A program made the position numbers and the translations under genes. Positions 30,031-33,653 of a DNA stretch of 33,653 nt are shown piece after piece (position 1 is the stretch's first letter; each line of letters starts with the position of its first letter). Source of the stretch: Bullifex porci (lineage in GTDB: Bacteria > Spirochaetota > Spirochaetia > Sphaerochaetales > Sphaerochaetaceae); assembly GCF_009695635.1 (NCBI RefSeq), contig NZ_VUNN01000024.1:1-33653 (forward strand). Direction: 5' to 3'. The notes under the pieces are model-generated. The model was not told the DNA's origin, made no database searches, and saw only the letters and a list, made by a program, of their open reading frames with translations.

Positions 30031-32178
30031 ATGAAAAAGATTACGTTAATTTTATTTAGTTTACTAATATTTTTCTTGTTCTCCTGTGATAATGAACCTC
30101 CTAAGGAGCCTGGAAATCTTTACAATATTAAATATGAAAAAAATGGAGGAGAATGGGTAACAACTCCTCCTGAAGATACTGCACAAACAGATTCTGATGT
30201 TTATCTTGATGAAAAACCTAAATTAGCTGGTTTTCATTTTGTCAAGTGGACAAGTGATGATGTTAAACTTGATTTAACAAAGTTTGGTTACCACTTTAAA
30301 ATGCCAAGCCATAGTGTTTCTTTAAAGGCTGAGTATTCAGCAGACAGATATGGAATAACATATGTCCTGGGCGGCGGTGATTTCGCTGAGCAGTGGTATC
30401 CTGAGAGTGCATATAAGGATGAGGAAGTGTTCATAGTGGCTTCCCCCGAAAAGGCCGGATATGTGTTTGCCGGATGGGAGTCAAGTGATGTTGAAGTTGA
30501 AATAAAAAAGGATGATGATATTTATTCCTTTAAAATGCCTGATGAAGATATTGCGCTTAAAGCAAAATGGGAGGCTAATCTCATTGAGTTAAAGTGGTTC
30601 GAAATCGGGGATATAAGTGTTGCCCGTCAGGCTTATACGGATCAAGTGATTACTCTTCCCACAGGCCTTACCAAAGATAATTATGATTTTGTTGGATGGC
30701 GTGTAGTTCCAAATACAGTATCAGAAGATGGTACTACCTTCACTGTATGGCAGATTGATGAAAAAAATAAGTACATGACCATAGAGGCATTATGGGTGGG
30801 TAAAAAATATAACATCCAGTATAACATCGGGGAAGGTGCAGTCTGGAAAGAGCCACCTAAGACAGAAGGAAAGCTCTTCAGCGAGGTTATAATCCCTGAA
30901 TTGAATAAAGAAGGTGTTGTCGTAACCGGGTGGAACAGCAGTGATCCGAATGATGACATTCAGAAACTTCCAAGTGAGGATGTCAATGCATACCGCTTAT
31001 TCAGGGTGAGCGGAGATGATATAACCCTCACTCCTATTTATGAAGTAGAAATTAATTATGATCTTGTGCATAATAATGCGAAGATAATTGAGGATTATGA
31101 TACTACTGCAAAACAATATTCTGTAATACGCCTTCCAAGGTGTGAGTGTGAAGGCTACCGTTTCTTAGGTTGGAAGTATAAATCAACAGAAATACCTATC
31201 GCTGAAATAGATGGAAAGTGGCATATCGCTGTTGGTAATGAAAGAGTTTCGGTCGAAGCCGTTTGGCAGAAGGTAAATACCATTAAATTCTATGATGGTG
31301 ATAATCTATTAGCTACTTTTGAAGTTGAGGATGGAGATAATATTAAGATGCTATATCCTGATCCATCAAGATGGCCAAAGGGATCTAAATTCATGTCATG
31401 GTATAATATGGATGCAGGCAAGGGAAACTATATTAAGGCTTTTGAGAATTATATTCCTTCAACTAGTGTGTCGTTTAAGGCTGTATGGGGATATCCGATC
31501 GGAGGTGCCCTTATGTATGATGATCCCGAGGCAAGGGATGAGAATATTGTTTATTCATTCTTTAAATCCGATGGTACCTGGCAGAATTATGAACCGGGTA
31601 TGATTCATACCATAGGATTCACCCCGGATTATTACTCTGTTGAACTGAAGAATGGTGCAACAATAACAAAGGACAGATTCTATGTGTATCGTCCTGGTTG
31701 GGAAAGGACAGATGCTACGTGGACCTACTCCGTGAATGGAACATTCCAGTTCCCGATAACAGGGGCAAACAAAACCGAAATAGGTGGAGGTAAGTACAAT
31801 ACTCAGCTGGTTTTGGGCCTTATAAAAGAAGGAGAAGAGGCAAAGAGGGGTATTGCGAACATCAATACTTCATCACCTTATACTCAGCCTGATCCTAAAG
31901 GGATGGGAGACAACTACACGATATGGAGCTGTCTGCAGGTACTGAATAAGACCAATAAATGCAATGACTGGTACATTCCATCACCTGAAGAGGCCAGACT
32001 GATAAAAGAATATCAAGGATCAAGTACGCCTATATGGACCAGTGCTGAGGCCCGTATTACACCTCAGAACAGTGTCTTTGTCGCCTGCTTTGATACTGAT
32101 GTGAAAGAATCGTACATCGACTCATGGTCAAAAGTCAATTTGGGGCACGTAATGATTGACTATATGAGATCGTTCTGA
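30031..32178 (+). CDS. Second InlB-repeat lipoprotein with DUF1566-like C-terminus
   Basis: This 715-residue paralogue of the preceding gene lies 12 bases downstream with an AAAGGA ribosome site. It has a lipoprotein signal (MKKITLILFSLLIFFLFSC, Cys19) and about six InlB B-type repeats (for example GFHFVKWTSDDVKL, FKMPSHSVSLKAEY). From about residue 485 (GGALMYDDPEARDENIVYSF) comes a C-terminal domain with CNDWYIPSPEEARLIKEYQG, PIWTSAEAR and a final MIDYMRSF. The D-W-Y-(L/I)-P-S and W-T-S-(S/A)-E pattern fits the DUF1566/Lcl C-terminal fold of bacterial surface proteins. The first lipoprotein has a divergent version of the same end (TDWYVGSYGDYKKLI). Base composition is again mosaic. Confidence 0.85.
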   Translation: MKKITLILFSLLIFFLFSCDNEPPKEPGNLYNIKYEKNGGEWVTTPPEDTAQTDSDVYLDEKPKLAGFHFVKWTSDDVKLDLTKFGYHFKMPSHSVSLKAEYSADRYGITYVLGGGDFAEQWYPESAYKDEEVFIVASPEKAGYVFAGWESSDVEVEIKKDDDIYSFKMPDEDIALKAKWEANLIELKWFEIGDISVARQAYTDQVITLPTGLTKDNYDFVGWRVVPNTVSEDGTTFTVWQIDEKNKYMTIEALWVGKKYNIQYNIGEGAVWKEPPKTEGKLFSEVIIPELNKEGVVVTGWNSSDPNDDIQKLPSEDVNAYRLFRVSGDDITLTPIYEVEINYDLVHNNAKIIEDYDTTAKQYSVIRLPRCECEGYRFLGWKYKSTEIPIAEIDGKWHIAVGNERVSVEAVWQKVNTIKFYDGDNLLATFEVEDGDNIKMLYPDPSRWPKGSKFMSWYNMDAGKGNYIKAFENYIPSTSVSFKAVWGYPIGGALMYDDPEARDENIVYSFFKSDGTWQNYEPGMIHTIGFTPDYYSVELKNGATITKDRFYVYRPGWERTDATWTYSVNGTFQFPITGANKTEIGGGKYNTQLVLGLIKEGEEAKRGIANINTSSPYTQPDPKGMGDNYTIWSCLQVLNKTNKCNDWYIPSPEEARLIKEYQGSSTPIWTSAEARITPQNSVFVACFDTDVKESYIDSWSKVNLGHVMIDYMRSF

Positions 32179-32195
32179 TGACGCATGAAAAATGT

Positions 32196-32219
32196 ATACT
32201 GCCGGAATCCCGGCAGTAT
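32196..32219. repeat. Intercistronic 10-bp hairpin
   Basis: ATACTGCCGG pairs with CCGGCAGTAT around AATC between the second InlB-type lipoprotein and the metallopeptidase gene. No T tract follows on the plus strand, so it is more likely an mRNA-stability or processing hairpin than a terminator for these genes. On the minus strand a short T run does follow. Confidence 0.6.
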
Positions 32220-32241
32220 GTAAGGGATTAAAGGCAGTGTT

Positions 32242-33318
32242 ATGATTAATAGAAGAAGAGTTACGTTTTCAATCATTCTCATTTCCATTTTAATGGTTCT
32301 GTTTTCATGCAGCGGTGAGCAGAATCCTCCAAAGAATAACGAGCGGACTTTCTGCTTTACGGATTCAGGTCCAAGGTACATGATCCGTTACAACTCCTCT
32401 CCGGATAAGACAGTTTCCCTTTCTGATACCGGGTACATAAAGTCCTATTCTTCGGCTGTTTCAGAAAAACCGGCAGAAGATGTGAGTGTCAGAATGGCCT
32501 CACGGGGCTTATCGGGCGCTGTGGGAGGAGAAGGCGTCAGGGTGACCCTCACTGATTCCGGTGATAAGATTGGAGCGGTTAAGCAATTCTTTGTCTATGA
32601 CAGTGATGAAGAAGGTAATAAAGCTTTCCGTGAAGTTTCCATGACACTGAAGGAATCAGGTGAGCACTGTCTTATCTGGTGTAAGGACAGCCTGGAGGTG
32701 CCTGAGGGTTCTCTTAAGACACTTCAGGAGAAGTTTGACACTATTTATGCTTTGGAAACAGCGCTTTTCGGCACATGTTCAGATTATACGGTAAAGGATA
32801 CGAAAAAATTCATAACCTATGCCAATGAGAAGATATACATCATTGTTGTGCCCATGACCGATGACTCCATTGGTGGCTATTTCAGTACCCTTGATATGTA
32901 TACTAAATCATACATTGGTAAATACAATTTAGAAAACAATACTGATTACGAAACCAATGAGGCCCGGATGTTCTACATCAATTCCGATATGCTGGATGAG
33001 ATGGAAGAGTGTGCTTCAGCCCTGACCCATGAGTTCCAGCACATGCTGAGATTCATCTGTGATGAGATAGTAAAGGGTGTGAAAACACCTGACTGGTACG
33101 ATGAGATGCTTTCCCAGCTTGCGGAGGATATCTTCTCCGGCTACCTGAACCTGAAGACTGAATCAACAGCGATATCAAAGCTTGAGTTGTTCAAGATGTT
33201 CACCAATTTCGGTGTCACATACTGGAATAATGATGATCCTGTTAATAATCAGGCATCATATTCCGTAAACGTAAACGTAATTTCACCGCTTATTTATTTA
33301 AAAAGGACAGCTCTTTAA
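32242..33318 (+). CDS. M30-like zinc metallopeptidase lipoprotein, C-terminus lost to an IS66 insertion
   Basis: The present 358-residue frame has a lipoprotein signal ending at Cys23 (ISILMVLFSC), a variable region, and a gluzincin active site ALTHEFQHMLRF (HExxH) near residue 262, followed by WYDEMLSQLAEDIFSGYLN, which supplies the usual downstream glutamate region. This looks like the M30 (hyicolysin-type) peptidases found in treponemes. Those continue well beyond this point with a Y-x-x-G-x-x-(F/L)-x-x-Y-L block. Here native sequence stops after NNQASYS at about 33264 and the last 17 codons are IS end sequence. The zinc site remains, but the fold is probably incomplete. The gene follows the two InlB-type lipoproteins and may share their transcript. 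Confidence 0.75.
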   Translation: MINRRRVTFSIILISILMVLFSCSGEQNPPKNNERTFCFTDSGPRYMIRYNSSPDKTVSLSDTGYIKSYSSAVSEKPAEDVSVRMASRGLSGAVGGEGVRVTLTDSGDKIGAVKQFFVYDSDEEGNKAFREVSMTLKESGEHCLIWCKDSLEVPEGSLKTLQEKFDTIYALETALFGTCSDYTVKDTKKFITYANEKIYIIVVPMTDDSIGGYFSTLDMYTKSYIGKYNLENNTDYETNEARMFYINSDMLDEMEECASALTHEFQHMLRFICDEIVKGVKTPDWYDEMLSQLAEDIFSGYLNLKTESTAISKLELFKMFTNFGVTYWNNDDPVNNQASYSVNVNVISPLIYLKRTAL

Positions 33319-33327
33319 ACTGTCCTT
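33298..33327 (-). terminator. Terminator of the IS66 transposase gene
   Basis: On the minus strand AAGGACAG pairs with CTGTCCTT (8 bp, 9-base loop) and is followed by TTTTTAAAT. It lies 33 bases past the transposase stop. Confidence 0.75.
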
Positions 33328-33360
33328 ATGAATAAAAGATTTAATTGTTTAAATACCAAC

Positions 33361-33653
33361 TTAATGGTTACAACCTCTGAGAACATAAGGCTCTGTTCTT
33401 CCTTCAAGAGGTTTAGCTTCAGCTATTTGTTTTCTAAGTTCAATAACATCATCAAGCTTACACTTTCCAGGCAACAAAGCTCTCCAAGCTTCCCTGTCAC
33501 CATTTTTAATCCTATTACAATTAAGAAACAAATGAGCCAAGTAATCAGTTGGGTTAATACCAAGGTTTCTACAAGATGCAATCAAAGAGAAGAAGAATGC
33601 AGAAACATCAGCTCCTGTTTCAGTAATACAGAAAAGGAAATTATTTAAATTTA
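33361..33653 (-). CDS. IS66-family transposase, C-terminal part (runs off the window)
   Basis: About 97 codons are visible and the frame is open to the window edge. The sequence NFLFCITETGADVSAFFFSL, IASCRNLGINPTDYLAHLFL and AWRALLPGKCKL is the standard IS66 C-terminal stretch, with the N-F-L-F-x-x-(T/S)-x-x-G-A start, Y/F-S-L-I helix, N-G-(I/V)-N-P-x-x-Y-L block and terminal L-L-P. The catalytic DDE residues lie further upstream, outside the window. Whether the element is intact cannot be judged. Confidence 0.88.
   Translation of the reverse strand, partial: NLNNFLFCITETGADVSAFFFSLIASCRNLGINPTDYLAHLFLNCNRIKNGDREAWRALLPGKCKLDDVIELRKQIAEAKPLEGRTEPYVLRGCNH

Larger units (their letters stand above)
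33265..33653 (-). mobile_element. IS66-family element, one end visible
   Basis: The element enters at 33265 or 33271 with GTAAACGTAAACGTAATTTC; a GTAA start is usual for IS66 ends. It contains a terminator and the 3' part of a transposase gene and continues past the window. It interrupts the metallopeptidase gene. Confidence 0.7.

Noticed and set aside
33328-33648. Plus-strand 106-codon frame at the right end
   Set aside because: It is the shadow of the IS66 transposase on the minus strand, which has clear family motifs.

Overview
The window looks like chromosomal DNA of an AT-rich, double-membraned bacterium, most likely a host-associated spirochaete (Spirochaetota). The evidence is a phenylalanyl-tRNA synthetase of the archaeal/eukaryotic type (a bacterial rarity known from spirochaetes), an apolipoprotein N-acyltransferase, several lipoproteins with an S-C lipobox, an outer-membrane beta-barrel protein and InlB-type repeat lipoproteins. 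The phylum is an inference; no 16S rRNA gene or ribosomal protein gene is present.

Layout. 0.1-4.0 kb (minus): a purine operon, hpt - second phosphoribosyltransferase - purA - purB. 4.1-10.2 kb (plus): a fused alpha/beta 2-oxoacid dehydrogenase E1 with a short in-frame upstream ORF, then pheS-pheT, an unrecognised gene and tRNA-Gly(CCC). 10.3-12.3 kb (minus): a cytidylate-kinase-like protein and an NhaC-type antiporter. 12.6-14.9 kb (plus): a signal-peptide beta-barrel protein overlapping an S41-protease lipoprotein, both with higher G+C codon choice than the housekeeping genes. 15.1-18.6 kb (plus): a second NhaC-type antiporter, manA and a DEDD exonuclease. 18.6-20.0 kb (minus): two overlapping membrane-protein genes, one a PAP2 phosphatase. 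20.1-21.7 kb (plus): lnt.

21.8-26.8 kb is an integrated island of about 4.95 kb in tRNA-Asp(GTC). The last 24 bases of the tRNA plus three bases are repeated exactly at the far end (27-bp attL/attR). I see no integrase in it, so it is decayed or mobilised in trans. Its cargo is: a 36-residue membrane peptide that looks like a type I toxin, with a convergent antisense RNA; a CoiA-like nuclease whose zinc-binding C-terminal module lies in the -1 frame behind a run of eight A; a helix-turn-helix protein; two head-to-head gene fragments; a block of 10/11-bp tandem repeats; and a DUF3800 gene preceded by a promoter, a short GC-rich structured RNA and an intrinsic terminator. That short RNA shares a 9-base core with the type I antisense RNA. 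The promoter-RNA-terminator-nuclease order recalls type III toxin-antitoxin loci. This is the best candidate here for an undescribed system.

26.8-27.5 kb holds debris of an older insertion: a truncated, frameshifted DUF4160 gene and its usual partner DUF2442. 27.6-33.3 kb (plus): two large InlB-repeat lipoproteins of mosaic base composition and a lipoprotein zinc metallopeptidase (HEFQH). The peptidase is cut short by an IS66-family element whose transposase gene runs off the right end. The window thus joins a stable housekeeping half to an accessory half built around a tRNA-Asp hot spot and a surface-protein locus.
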